A stretch of DNA of 64,000 nt from Cohnella nanjingensis (GTDB lineage Bacteria; Bacillota; Bacilli; Paenibacillales; Paenibacillaceae): positions 1 through 64,000 of the forward strand of contig NZ_JACJVP010000042.1 of assembly GCF_014212125.1 (NCBI RefSeq). The letters are read 5' to 3'. Below, one piece after another: positions 24,932 to 33,861 of the stretch. The position numbers and the translations under genes were made by a program. Positions within the stretch are counted from its first letter, which is position 1, and the number at the start of each line of letters is the position of its first letter. The notes under the pieces were generated by a model. It was given only the letters and a program-made list of their open reading frames with translations. It searched no databases and was not told where the DNA came from.

Positions 24932-25744
24932 GTGCAGCAAGCGATCGCAGTCCTCGACTCCGGAGTGGGCGGACTGACCGTCGTCAAAGAAGTGATGCGT
25001 CAGTTGCCCCGCGAGAAGATCTTGTATTTCGGCGACACTGCGCGTACGCCATACGGCTCGCGGTCTGCGGAACAAGTCACGCAATTCACACGAGAGATCG
25101 TGGATTATCTCGCTCAATTTCAACCTAAAATGATCGTGATCGCCTGCAATACGGCTACGGCAGTCGCGCTGGACGATATCACCAGCCGGGTGGACATCCC
25201 TGTCGTCGGCGTCATCAATCCCGGGGCGCGCGCAGCGCTCGGCCGGACCAAGACGAACGTCGTCGGCGTCATCGGCACCGAAGGCACGATCCGCAGCGGC
25301 GCATACGTGCAAGCCTTGCGGCGGCTGTCGCCGCATATCGAAGTCGTCAGCCAGGCTTGTCCCCAATTCGTACCGTTGGTGGAAGACGGCAACTTCCGTT
25401 CCCGCCAGACCGAGCAGATCGTCTTCGAGTCGCTCAGCGCGCTGCGCGGCAGCTCGATCGACAGCCTGATCCTCGGCTGTACCCATTACCCGTTCCTGGC
25501 CGAGACGATCTCGGAGGCGATGGGGCCGAACGTGACGCTGATCAGCTCCGCCGACGAGACGGCCCGCGAGATCAGCACCATTCTTCAAGGCCACAACCAG
25601 CTGGCGGGGAACGACGAATTACCGATTCACCAGTTCTTCTGCAGCGGCGATCCGAAGAAGTTCCAGGAGATTGCCCAAGCTTGGCTGGGCGAGCAGATCC
25701 GGCTCACCCCCGTCGTCTGGCAAGCTCCGAATATCGGCGCCTAA
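24932..25744 (+). CDS. murI: Glutamate racemase
   Basis: A 270-residue cytoplasmic enzyme that converts L-glutamate to D-glutamate for peptidoglycan. The two catalytic Cys lie in 'ACNTAT' (C72) and 'GCTHYP' (C183). 'DSGVGGLTV' near the N-terminus (acid D9) and 'GDTARTPYG' are further family blocks. Length is typical. The start is GTG 24932, which gives the usual N-terminus; its ribosome site is weak. Confidence 0.96.
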   Translation: MQQAIAVLDSGVGGLTVVKEVMRQLPREKILYFGDTARTPYGSRSAEQVTQFTREIVDYLAQFQPKMIVIACNTATAVALDDITSRVDIPVVGVINPGARAALGRTKTNVVGVIGTEGTIRSGAYVQALRRLSPHIEVVSQACPQFVPLVEDGNFRSRQTEQIVFESLSALRGSSIDSLILGCTHYPFLAETISEAMGPNVTLISSADETAREISTILQGHNQLAGNDELPIHQFFCSGDPKKFQEIAQAWLGEQIRLTPVVWQAPNIGA

Positions 25745-25906
25745 TCGGCCGCCTCGTCCTCTCCGGAGGGCGGGGCGGTCTTTGGCTTCCATCCAGCTGC
25801 GGACAACGCCCGATCCCGTTCGGCATTCATATCCGCCTGCCGGCATGCATAGATCAATAGGACCCGGCAACGAATACAACGACAGGCGAGAACGGGAGGA
25901 AAAAGG

Positions 25907-27118
25907 GTGAATACGATATCGCATATGGCGCAGCGCGGGGACACGCTCCGCCGCATCGCTTTGCAATACGGGGTGGCGCACGCCGCCCTCGTTGCAGTCA
26001 ATCCGCAGCGCGGCGAATCCGAGCCGCTCGTGCAGGGCGAGCTTGTCCATATTCCGGTCCGGCTGCCGAGGCGCTATGTCGTACAGCAGGGCGATACGAC
26101 GGAGAGCCTGGCGGCGAAGCTGGGCTGCGGAGAAGCGCGCCTCCGCGAATTGAACGCATGCCTGACGGAAGGTCAGCCGGAGGCCGGCCAGGTGCTCGAG
26201 GTCCCCGGTCCGCATGCCGACCGGATCGTACAAGTCGAGGCGGAATACGGGCCGGCCCAAACGGCGGCGGATTTGCAGCGGCTGAAGCGGGCATTCCCCT
26301 TCATCACGGTGACCACGATCGGACGCAGCGTCATGGGCAAGCCGATCTATGCCGCTCGGATCGGGGAGGGCGCCTTCCGCTGGCAAGTGAACGCCGCCTG
26401 CCATGCCAATGAATGGATCACGTCGGCGCTGCTCATGCGGTTCCTCGAGGATTATGGCCGGGCTTGCCGCCGCAGAGGCGCGATCGGGGGCAAGGATGCC
26501 GCCGCCCTGTTCCGCAAATGCACGCTTTGGGCCGTGCCCATGCTCAATCCGGACGGCGTGGAGCTCGTGCAGGAAGGCGCGCCGCCGTCCCATCCGTTCT
26601 ATCGGGAGCTGAACGCTTGGAACCGCGGATCGGCCTCCTACCGCCGCTGGAAGGCGAACGTCCGCGGGGTCGATCTGAACGACCAATTCCCGGCCCATTG
26701 GGAAGAAGAGCGGCAGCGGCGGCGGATTCACGAGCCCGGTCCCCGCGACTACGGCGGCAGCGCTCCGCTCACGGAACCCGAGGCGCGGGCGATCGCGGAC
26801 TTCACGGAGATGATGGACTTCCATGCGGTGCTTGCCCTGCATACCCAGGGGGAAGAGATCTACTGGAACTACCGCGGCTGCGAGCCGCCGGAGGCGCGGC
26901 ACTGGGCGGACCGTCTCGGGCACGCATCCGGCTATCGTCCCGTCGAGCTCACCGGCAGCGACGCCGGCTTCAAGGATTGGTTCATCGAGCGATATCGGCG
27001 TCCGGGCTTTACGGTCGAAGCCGGCTTCGGTCACAATCCGTTGGCGCCCGAGTCGTTCGACGACGTGTATGACGAATGGCTCCGGCTGATGACGGAGGCG
27101 CTGGATTTACCCTCCTGA
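25907..27118 (+). CDS. LysM-containing M14 peptidase (gamma-D-glutamyl-diamino acid endopeptidase type)
   Basis: A 403-residue enzyme. Two LysM modules (about 4-52 and 56-102; 'AQRGDTLRRIALQYGV', 'VQQGDTTESLAAKLGC') should bind peptidoglycan. The M14 zinc carboxypeptidase domain (about 110-400) has zinc ligands H166-x-x-E169 ('CHANEW') and H312 ('LHTQG') and the catalytic E371 ('TVEAGFGHN'). Bacillus relatives cut gamma-D-Glu-meso-A2pm bonds in wall peptides. There is no signal peptide, so it may act on recycled peptides in the cytoplasm or in the mother cell during sporulation. Start GTG 25907, GGGAGGA upstream. It lies near murI but a 160-bp gap separates them. Confidence 0.88.
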   Translation: MNTISHMAQRGDTLRRIALQYGVAHAALVAVNPQRGESEPLVQGELVHIPVRLPRRYVVQQGDTTESLAAKLGCGEARLRELNACLTEGQPEAGQVLEVPGPHADRIVQVEAEYGPAQTAADLQRLKRAFPFITVTTIGRSVMGKPIYAARIGEGAFRWQVNAACHANEWITSALLMRFLEDYGRACRRRGAIGGKDAAALFRKCTLWAVPMLNPDGVELVQEGAPPSHPFYRELNAWNRGSASYRRWKANVRGVDLNDQFPAHWEEERQRRRIHEPGPRDYGGSAPLTEPEARAIADFTEMMDFHAVLALHTQGEEIYWNYRGCEPPEARHWADRLGHASGYRPVELTGSDAGFKDWFIERYRRPGFTVEAGFGHNPLAPESFDDVYDEWLRLMTEALDLPS

Positions 27119-27177
27119 GTGCGATGCCCGGCTTCCGGGAACACTTTCGTCATTCGATGACGAAGGGGGAGTCAGGT

Positions 27178-27426
27178 ATGGGCAAACGATCCTGGGGACG
27201 CTTGTGGACCCACCTTCCGTCCCGCGTATGGACCATCCTCCGATCGCCGAGAGTGCCGACGGCCGACAAGCTCTGGTTTCTCGTGCCTGTCGGTCTCTAC
27301 TGGGTCTTGCCCGATTTCATGCCTTTCATGCCGATCGACGACATCGCGGTAACGCTATTCGCCGCGCAATGGTTCGCCGGCCGGATGGAAAGGAAGTACG
27401 CGCTCGAACGTCTGCCGAAGCGCTGA
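27178..27426 (+). CDS. YkvA-like DUF1232 membrane protein
   Basis: An 82-residue protein. 'LPSRVWTILRSPRVPTADKLWFLVPVGLYWVLPDFMPFMPIDDIAVTL' follows the DUF1232 pattern (Y-x-x-x-P-x-D-x-x-P, here 'YWVLPDFMPFMPIDD') around one membrane helix. The ATG at 27178 follows AAGGGGGAG. It lies 59 bp after the peptidase gene on the same strand. Function unknown. Confidence 0.8.
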   Translation: MGKRSWGRLWTHLPSRVWTILRSPRVPTADKLWFLVPVGLYWVLPDFMPFMPIDDIAVTLFAAQWFAGRMERKYALERLPKR

Positions 27427-27574
27427 ACCCGCGAAGAGGAGATCCGCCGTGTCGCGGCGATGTCCCCAAGGTCTGCCGGTCTTGCGCGGCAGGCCGCATG
27501 CCTTTACAATAGATGTAATGCTTCCGAATGCGTCTCTGCGACCGATCGGATCTCGAGAACTGGAGTGAGAAGAC

Positions 27575-27877
27575 ATGCAATGTAAAATTACCCGCAATGC
27601 CGCGAAGGTGCTACGGCTCGAGCTGGACAAGCCGGAGAATGCCGACCTGAAGCTGCGCGTGCTGATCACGCACAGCCACGGCGATCACGCGCACTACGGC
27701 TTGGATCTGACCAAACCGACGGAGAACGACGAGATCGTCTCGACGGATAAAGATATCGACGTGCTGCTGGCCAAAGGCGAAGAGCTGCTCGACGGCGTCA
27801 AGATCGATTACTTGTATTTCCCGCAAGAGGGCTTCGTCATCACGAATCCGAGCAAAGGCAATCATGGCGACCACTGA
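27575..27877 (+). CDS. HesB/IscA-fold small protein without cysteines
   Basis: A 100-residue protein of the Fe-S biosynthesis (HesB-like) fold: 'ITRNAAKVLRLELDKPENADLKLRVLI', 'GLDLTKPTENDEIV', 'GVKIDYLYFPQEGFVITNPSKGNHGDH'. The three metal-binding Cys of IscA are absent; only His-rich 'THSHGDHAHYG' could bind metal. The single Cys3 is outside the site. This is the YneR-type branch known in Bacilli, whose role is unclear. It overlaps the next gene by 14 bp. Confidence 0.8.
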   Translation: MQCKITRNAAKVLRLELDKPENADLKLRVLITHSHGDHAHYGLDLTKPTENDEIVSTDKDIDVLLAKGEELLDGVKIDYLYFPQEGFVITNPSKGNHGDH

Positions 27878-28133
27878 GGAACAAGGGGTACTGCCCGTCA
27901 GCGGCTTGAACGATATCCGCATCTGCGACAAGTGTAACCACGTTCGCATGAAGACGCTGCTGCCCAAGCTGCAGAAGCTCGATCCGGAAGCCACGATCCG
28001 GGTCGGCTGCAAGTCGTATTGCGGACCGTGCGCCAAGCGGGCGTTCGTCTTCATCAACGGAAGATACGTCACCGCGCCGTCCGAAGACGAAGCCGTGGAG
28101 AAGGCGCGCCAGCACGTCAAGAAGAAAAAATAA
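27864..28133 (+). CDS. DUF1450 (YuzB-like) CxxC protein
   Basis: An 89-residue protein with two cysteine pairs: 'ICDKCNHV' and 'GCKSYCGPCAKR', then 'AFVFINGRYVTAPSEDEAVEKARQHV'. This fits DUF1450 (thioredoxin-like ferredoxin fold with a C-x-x-x-C-x-x-C end), possibly metal- or Fe-S-binding. Its start lies inside the HesB-like gene (14-bp overlap), so the two are probably made together, which supports a shared Fe-S or redox task (inference). Confidence 0.8.
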   Translation: MATTEEQGVLPVSGLNDIRICDKCNHVRMKTLLPKLQKLDPEATIRVGCKSYCGPCAKRAFVFINGRYVTAPSEDEAVEKARQHVKKKK

Positions 28134-28136
28134 AAG

Positions 28137-28188
28137 AAAGATCGCGCAGCGCGGACAAGAACGTCCCTTCGCTGGCGATCTTTTTTGT
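28137..28188. terminator. Bidirectional terminator between the DUF1450 and LTA synthase genes
   Basis: AAGATCGC (28138-28145) pairs with GCGATCTT (28175-28182), with further GCAGCG/CGCTG pairing inside and T- and A-runs on the two sides. Confidence 0.85.
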
Positions 28189-30186
28189 TTATTCCGAGGC
28201 ATTCTCCAACCGCATGTCCGGGAGCAGATTGTGCTCGACGACGCGGTCCGAGACGGCGAGCTCCAGGTTTGCGGCCTCTCGGCCCGCTTGGCATGCGGCG
28301 GGATCCGTCGCCTTGCCGTCGGGGAGCGAGTAGCAGGCGCCATGCTCCGGCACGCCGTCGCTGCCGGGGACGTAGTAGCTCGCCCCGTCGGTATAGCCGC
28401 CGTTGCGGAACACGACCGGCTTCGCGGCCGCCGACAGCATGCTCACGCCCATCATCTTGCGGTCCCCGATCGGAATGCCGAGCAGTTGCATAATCGTAGG
28501 CGTCGTATCCAGCTGGCCCACGGCCTTCTCGTTCACGCCCGCGTTCGCATCGTTCGGGAAGTGAATGAAGAACGGCACCTTGCGGACGTTGGCGTCCTGC
28601 TCGACCTCGCTCAAGCTGCGCCCGAGCAGCTTCTCGTACGGCTTCAGGTCGTATAGCGAGTTGTCGTGATCCCCGTAGAACAGGAGTACGGTATCCTCCC
28701 ACAATCCTTCTTCCTTGAGGCGGTCCACCAGCTCGCCGACCGCTTCGTCCACGTAGTGCGCCGCCTGCAGGTAGCTCCCGAACGTCGTGCCCGAGAATTC
28801 GCCCGCATCGAACTGGGTTGCCGTAGACGGCAAGTTGAAAGGATGATGACTGGAAATCGTAATCGCGAAAGCGTAGAAGGGCGACTTGCCGCGATCCTTG
28901 ATCTGATCGACCGTCTGCTGCAGGAACGATTTGTCCCCGAGCGACCATCCGATCGGTTCGTCGATGTCGAAGTCCTTGATGTTGTAGAACTTGGCGTAAT
29001 CCATGTTGTGGTACATGTTGTTCCGGTTCCAGAAGCTGCCGTCGTACGCATGGTGCACGGTCGTATCGTAGCCCTGTTCGTTCAGGACGGAAGGCAGGCA
29101 GTCGAACGCGTGGTCCGCGAAACGGATGAACACCGACCCGGAAGGCATCGGATGCAGCGAGCAGCTGGTCAGGAAGTCGGCGTCCGACGTTCGCCCTTGG
29201 CTTGTCTGGTGGTAGAAGTTCGGGAAGTAGGCGCTCTTGCCGATCAATTCGTTCAAGTTCGGCGTGATCGGCACGCCGTTCACGGACTGGCCGATGACGA
29301 ACGATTGGAAAGCCTCGGCCTGGATCATCAGGACGTTCTTGCCCTTGGCCGCGCCGAAGAGCGGCTCGGCCTCCGCTTGCGTCTGGAGCTGCTTGCGGCC
29401 GTCGAACCAAGCGCGCGCTTCCTGGATCTCCGCTTCGGTTACGCCTCCGCCAAGCCAGTGCTCCTTGGCGTACCGGTACGTGTCGTAGCCGTGGAAGCCG
29501 AACAAGCCGGTCACGTTGTAGATCGGGATATTCCACCAGTTGCCGTCGAACAGTCCTCGCGCCCAGCCGTTCTTCTGCGTGTTCACGGGAACAGCGATCA
29601 TCATGATGCCGCTGGCGAGGAGCGCGGCGCCGAGCGCCAGCCGCAGGAGCAGTCCGACCCGCGATCTCCGGCCCCCGGATTCGTATCCGCCGCCGTATGC
29701 GCGGACGCGGACCCGGGAAGGCCGGAAGCGCCACAGGACGAATACGGCCAGGGCGATCGCCACCGGCAGGTCGGCGAACAAGATGAAGTCGCCCTTATGG
29801 ATGAGGCTCCAGATACTGTCTTCCAGCGAGCTGACCTGACCGGCTTGAAGCAGGACGGGGACCGAGAGGAAGTCTTTGAAATAACGGAAGTAGACGAGAT
29901 CGGCGAACACGGCGACGGATAGCACCAGGTCCAGTATCGTCAGTACGACGGCGCGAGTCCGACGGCCCAGCCACACGGTCCAGAACGTAATCAGCACCAT
30001 CGCGCCCAGGTTCACCGTGCGCTTCCAATGGTTCATGCCGCCGACGTCCAATTGGGCGTCGAGCCAGTTCAGTTTGTATAGCATCGACGCGATGAGCAGC
30101 ATCGCGCCCCAGTAAGGCCACAAACCCAGACCGGCCGCTGACAGGCGAACGCCGCGGCGCGCCGCGGTCTGCAATTGCGTGATCAT
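28189..30186 (-). CDS. Lipoteichoic acid synthase family protein
   Basis: A 665-residue LtaS-type phosphoglycerol transferase. Five N-terminal transmembrane helices (within about 20-215) anchor an extracellular sulfatase-fold domain (about 280-610). The catalytic Thr is T333 in 'TSQGRTSDADF'. Metal-site elements are 'MIQAEAFQSF' (Glu), 'YGDHDNSLYD' and 'HHPF'. The enzyme moves glycerol-phosphate from phosphatidylglycerol onto the lipoteichoic acid chain; paralogues prime the chain or act in sporulation. Single gene. Start ATG 30186. Confidence 0.93.
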   Translation of the reverse strand: MITQLQTAARRGVRLSAAGLGLWPYWGAMLLIASMLYKLNWLDAQLDVGGMNHWKRTVNLGAMVLITFWTVWLGRRTRAVVLTILDLVLSVAVFADLVYFRYFKDFLSVPVLLQAGQVSSLEDSIWSLIHKGDFILFADLPVAIALAVFVLWRFRPSRVRVRAYGGGYESGGRRSRVGLLLRLALGAALLASGIMMIAVPVNTQKNGWARGLFDGNWWNIPIYNVTGLFGFHGYDTYRYAKEHWLGGGVTEAEIQEARAWFDGRKQLQTQAEAEPLFGAAKGKNVLMIQAEAFQSFVIGQSVNGVPITPNLNELIGKSAYFPNFYHQTSQGRTSDADFLTSCSLHPMPSGSVFIRFADHAFDCLPSVLNEQGYDTTVHHAYDGSFWNRNNMYHNMDYAKFYNIKDFDIDEPIGWSLGDKSFLQQTVDQIKDRGKSPFYAFAITISSHHPFNLPSTATQFDAGEFSGTTFGSYLQAAHYVDEAVGELVDRLKEEGLWEDTVLLFYGDHDNSLYDLKPYEKLLGRSLSEVEQDANVRKVPFFIHFPNDANAGVNEKAVGQLDTTPTIMQLLGIPIGDRKMMGVSMLSAAAKPVVFRNGGYTDGASYYVPGSDGVPEHGACYSLPDGKATDPAACQAGREAANLELAVSDRVVEHNLLPDMRLENASE

Positions 30187-30627
30187 GGCGAACGCATCCT
30201 TTCCACCGTTTCCTCGGGTGTTAAGGGAGTTGCAGGAAACGGTAAACGCAATGTAAAAACATAAAACAAATTTTAGTATATCGCGAATGGGCGGTTTTTT
30301 TCAAACCATTGAAGGAAATGGAAAAGGGGCGAGGGCGAATCCTCCAAAATAGGGATAAATTCCGTTGAAGTCCCATGTACGGCGGTGCATCCTCTATCTA
30401 TCGTCCCGGAGCATCGCGTAAGATTAAGTAATAAATGAAGCTTGGGGGCGTAAACGTTGAAGATGGGCGTCGGAAACGGCGGCATCCATAGGGCGGATAG
30501 AGGAAAGGTTGATAGCGTAAAAAACGAGCGAAGGCGGGAGGATGGAGGTTGGGACTTGGCCGGAGATTCGGTAAAATGGAAGCATGGATCCGATCGGCCG
30601 TTAGCGATCGGAACGAAGGAGTTGTCG
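30187..30627. other. Divergent spacer, regulatory signals not resolved
   Basis: A 440-bp gap between the LTA synthase start and the methyltransferase start. It is AT-richer than average around 30240-30450 and must hold both promoters. Frames through 30457-30627 extend the methyltransferase but lack a ribosome site, so they are not counted as coding. Confidence 0.4.
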
Positions 30628-31266
30628 ATGAACATGGATATGACGCCGGATGCTTATCTTGAAAGCTTATTCCCGCCCGACCCGGATCTAGCGAGGGTGA
30701 ATGAGGCGATACGGGCCCGGGGGATGCCGGAGATCTCCGTCGCGCCCGGCTACGGGAGGCTGCTCACGATGCTGGCGGCCGCGACCGGCGCGAAGCGGGC
30801 GCTGGAGATCGGAGCGCTCGCCGGCTACAGCGGCATCTGCCTCGCCCGGGGACTGCCGGCGGACGGGCGGATCACTTCGCTGGAGCTGCGGCCGGACTAC
30901 GCGGCGCTCGCGCTCGCGAACGTGACTGCGGCCGGTTACGGCGACCGCGCCGAGATGATCGTGGGCGCCGCGCTCGAGAGTCTGACGCGGCTGGAGGAAG
31001 AGGGGCGCCGCTTCGATCTGTTCTTCATCGACGCGGACAAGGAGAACTACTTGAACTACCTGGAGCGGTCGATCCGCCTCGCGAACCCCGGCGCGATCAT
31101 CGCGGCCGACAACACGCTGCTGCGCGGCCGGACGCTGAACCCGGACAAGCAGGGGCCGGCGGTGCTCGCGGTCCGCGAATTCAATCGCGTCATCGCGACC
31201 GATCCGCGGCTCTTAAGCACCCATCTGCCCGCCTACGACGGTCTTGCGCTCGCCATGGTGCGCTAG
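30628..31266 (+). CDS. SAM-dependent O-methyltransferase (class I, DUF/COMT-like)
   Basis: A 212-residue enzyme of the caffeoyl-CoA O-methyltransferase-like group. The SAM motif is 'ALEIGALAGYSGICLARGL', motif II 'ITSLELRPDYAALALANV', the metal Asp motif 'FDLFFIDADKENYLNYLE', and 'IIAADNTLLRG' follows. Such enzymes methylate catechol-type hydroxyls with Mg2+; in Bacilli (YrrM type) the substrate is not known. GAAGGAG stands six bases before ATG 30628. Confidence 0.88.
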   Translation: MNMDMTPDAYLESLFPPDPDLARVNEAIRARGMPEISVAPGYGRLLTMLAAATGAKRALEIGALAGYSGICLARGLPADGRITSLELRPDYAALALANVTAAGYGDRAEMIVGAALESLTRLEEEGRRFDLFFIDADKENYLNYLERSIRLANPGAIIAADNTLLRGRTLNPDKQGPAVLAVREFNRVIATDPRLLSTHLPAYDGLALAMVR

Positions 31267-31370
31267 GGGCCAGCTCCGGGCACGCATCGGGCGACGGCCA
31301 GCGTTCGCACAGGCAGCCGACGGGCCGGTCTCGCGTACGCAGGGCGGCTGCCCCGTTTCGAGCGCGGCGA

Positions 31371-32585
31371 CTATCCGCCGGACGACATGCCGGCCGGACG
31401 GCGCTGCAGCGTCAGCGTCGTCCAGGCGGCGGTCGCGAGAAGCGCGGCGGCCGAAACGAGGAACAACCCCTGGATGCCGATGAAGCCCGACAGGGCGCCG
31501 CCGACGACCGGCCCGACCATGTTGCCGAGCGCGAGCGAGCTGCTGTTGAAGCCGAACGCCATGCTCACCTTGCTGTCCGGCGCGTACCGCCGGATGAGCG
31601 CGTTCACCGTCGGGATCAGCCCGCCGACGAAGCAGCCGAGGAAGAACCGGCTGACGAGCAGTTGGCCGACGCTGCCGACGAACGCTTGCGGGATGAACAT
31701 GATCCCCGCTCCCAGCAGGGAGAAGATCAGAATCTTGGGCGCGCCGTACCGGTCGCTGAAGCGGCCGAGGATGGGCGCGCACACCATGTTGGAGAATCCC
31801 GTCACGGATCCGACGAAGCCGGACCAGAAAGCCAGATTCTCCGTCGTGCCGTGCAGATGATGGACGTAGATCGGGATCAGCGTCATCGGGCTCAGCATGG
31901 CGAACTGGATGAGGAACGTCACCGTGAAGAGCGCGGGAAGCTGCGGAATCTTCGTGAGGGCTCTCAGTCCGGCGGCCAAGCTGACGTTCGGCGCGGTCCG
32001 CGCGGCGGCGCGGTCGAAGTTCTCCTTGACCAGCATCCAGGAGACGGTGGACGCGAGGAACAACAGCGTGCCGGTAATGTAGAAGATCGGCCGGTAGCCG
32101 AACGTATCGGCCATCAAACCGCCGATCAGCGGTCCGAGGATGGCGCCCGCCGTACCGCCGGATTGGAGCGTGCCCATGGCGAAGCCCATCTTCTCCTTCG
32201 GCGTCGTCGCGGAGACGAGCGAGACGGCTGCGGGCGAGAAGCCGGAGATGACGCCGTTCAACATCCGGAGGAGCAAGAGGTGCAGCGGCGTCGAGGCGAA
32301 GCCCATCAGCACCATGACGATCGACATCCCGAAGCCCGAGCGGAGCAGCATCACTTTCCGGCCGTAGCGGTCCGACAGCTTGCCCCACAACGGTTGAAAG
32401 AAAAAGGAGGTCACGAAGTTCGCCGCGAAGATGAAGCCCGCCCAGACGCCGATCTCGTGTTCGCCCTTGACGCCGAGATCTTGCTGGAGATAGAGCGATA
32501 GGAACGGCGTAATCATCGTCATGCCGGCCATGACCAGGAAGTTGCCGAACCACAGCACGGCCAGGTTCACTTTCCAACGTTGCAT
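31371..32585 (-). CDS. MFS multidrug efflux transporter (12-helix, DHA1 type)
   Basis: A 404-residue transporter. Motif A in the loop between helices 2 and 3 is 'GKLSDRYGRKVMLL', repeated in the second half as 'GRFSDRYGAPKILI'. Motif C-like 'GTAGAILGPLIGG' supports drug/H+ antiport. The ATG at 32585 follows AAGGAGG; an ORF start at 32747 would add 54 hydrophilic residues. Single gene, convergent with the O-methyltransferase. Substrates unknown. Confidence 0.88.
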   Translation of the reverse strand: MQRWKVNLAVLWFGNFLVMAGMTMITPFLSLYLQQDLGVKGEHEIGVWAGFIFAANFVTSFFFQPLWGKLSDRYGRKVMLLRSGFGMSIVMVLMGFASTPLHLLLLRMLNGVISGFSPAAVSLVSATTPKEKMGFAMGTLQSGGTAGAILGPLIGGLMADTFGYRPIFYITGTLLFLASTVSWMLVKENFDRAAARTAPNVSLAAGLRALTKIPQLPALFTVTFLIQFAMLSPMTLIPIYVHHLHGTTENLAFWSGFVGSVTGFSNMVCAPILGRFSDRYGAPKILIFSLLGAGIMFIPQAFVGSVGQLLVSRFFLGCFVGGLIPTVNALIRRYAPDSKVSMAFGFNSSSLALGNMVGPVVGGALSGFIGIQGLFLVSAAALLATAAWTTLTLQRRPAGMSSGG

Positions 32586-32808
32586 GCGCGTGGTCCTCCT
32601 TGGTTCCAGAATTGCCCAAACGGTAACAGTATAGCATACGCAGCGCGAAGGCCCGAACGTCTTCGGTCCCATGGATGCGCCGTTTGTCATAGGATTGTCA
32701 TACTCCGCGGGGCATGGAAGGTTGTGGGTGCCAACCAAAAAGGGCATAATGAGACAGAACGATCGTATCGGATCTCGTTAATCTACGACATAAAGGGGAC
32801 GCTGCACG

Positions 32809-33861
32809 ATGAACGACCGCTTCTTGCGCGCTTGCCGCCGCGAGCCCGTCGACCGGGTGCCCGTCTGGTATATGCGCCAGGCAGGACGGTACGACCCCGA
32901 CTACCGGAAAATCAAAGAGAAATATTCGCTGCTCGAAATCTGCCGGCAGCCGGAGCTCGCCGCGGAAGTGACGATGATGCCCGTGCGGAAGCTGGGCGTC
33001 GACGCGGCGATTCTATATTCCGACATCATGAATCCGGTCGCCTCGATCGGCATCGACTTCGACATCGTCAAAGATATCGGTCCCGTCATCCACAATCCCG
33101 TCCGTTCGGCCGCCGACGTCGACCGGTTGAAGCCGATCGACGCGGAAGGCGACCTCGGGCACGTGCTGGAGACGATCCGCATCCTGGACCGGGAGCTCGA
33201 CGTGCCGCTGATCACCTTCGCGGGCGCGCCGTTCACGCTCGCCAGCTACATCGTGGAAGGGCGCCCTTCCAAGTCGTATATGAACACGAAGGCGCTCATG
33301 TACGGCGAACCGGACACCTGGCACAAGCTGATGGGCAAACTCGCCGACATGGCCGCGACTTACTTGCGAGCGCATGCCGCGTCGGGCGCGAAGGCCGTCC
33401 AGCTGTTCGACAGCTGGGTCGGGGCGCTGGCGCCGCATGATTTCGCCGAGTTCGTGCAGCCTCACGTGGAGAGCATCTTCGCCCGGATCGCGGATCTGGA
33501 CCTGCCGAAGATCTACTTCCCGGGCGTCAGCTCCGGCGAGCTGCTGCCGCTGCTATCCGACCTCCGGGCCGACGTCGTCGGCCTCGACTGGCGCGTGCCG
33601 CTCGCGGAAGGCCGCCGCCGCACAGGCGGACGGTTCGCCGTACAGGGCAACCTTGACCCGTACGTCTTGACCGCGCCGACGAATGTCATCCAGGAGCGTG
33701 CGCGCCGTCTGATCGACGAAGGCGTGCGGGAGCCCGGTTTCATTTTTAACCTGGGCCACGGATTGTATCCGGAAGCTTCCCTGGACAAGCTCCGGGAGCT
33801 GACCGCTTACGTGCACGAATACTCGCAGCAGAAGCTATCATCCCCGGAGGTGTCGTTGTGA
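32809..33861 (+). CDS. hemE: Uroporphyrinogen decarboxylase
   Basis: A 350-residue cytoplasmic enzyme turning uroporphyrinogen III into coproporphyrinogen III. The N-terminal signature is 'VPVWYMRQAGRYDPDYR' (substrate-binding Arg), with 'AAILYSDIMNP' (catalytic Asp), 'FAGAPFTLASYIVEG' and 'FNLGHGLYPEA'. AAAGGGG precedes ATG 32809. It overlaps hemH by four bases (GTGA), and together with hemH and hemY forms the late haem operon of Firmicutes. Confidence 0.97.
   Translation: MNDRFLRACRREPVDRVPVWYMRQAGRYDPDYRKIKEKYSLLEICRQPELAAEVTMMPVRKLGVDAAILYSDIMNPVASIGIDFDIVKDIGPVIHNPVRSAADVDRLKPIDAEGDLGHVLETIRILDRELDVPLITFAGAPFTLASYIVEGRPSKSYMNTKALMYGEPDTWHKLMGKLADMAATYLRAHAASGAKAVQLFDSWVGALAPHDFAEFVQPHVESIFARIADLDLPKIYFPGVSSGELLPLLSDLRADVVGLDWRVPLAEGRRRTGGRFAVQGNLDPYVLTAPTNVIQERARRLIDEGVREPGFIFNLGHGLYPEASLDKLRELTAYVHEYSQQKLSSPEVSL

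Noticed and set aside
27611-29734. 707-codon minus-strand frame across LTA synthase and the HesB-like genes
   Set aside because: It lies in another frame of the LTA synthase gene and runs through its terminator; composition is Arg/Gly-rich shadow.
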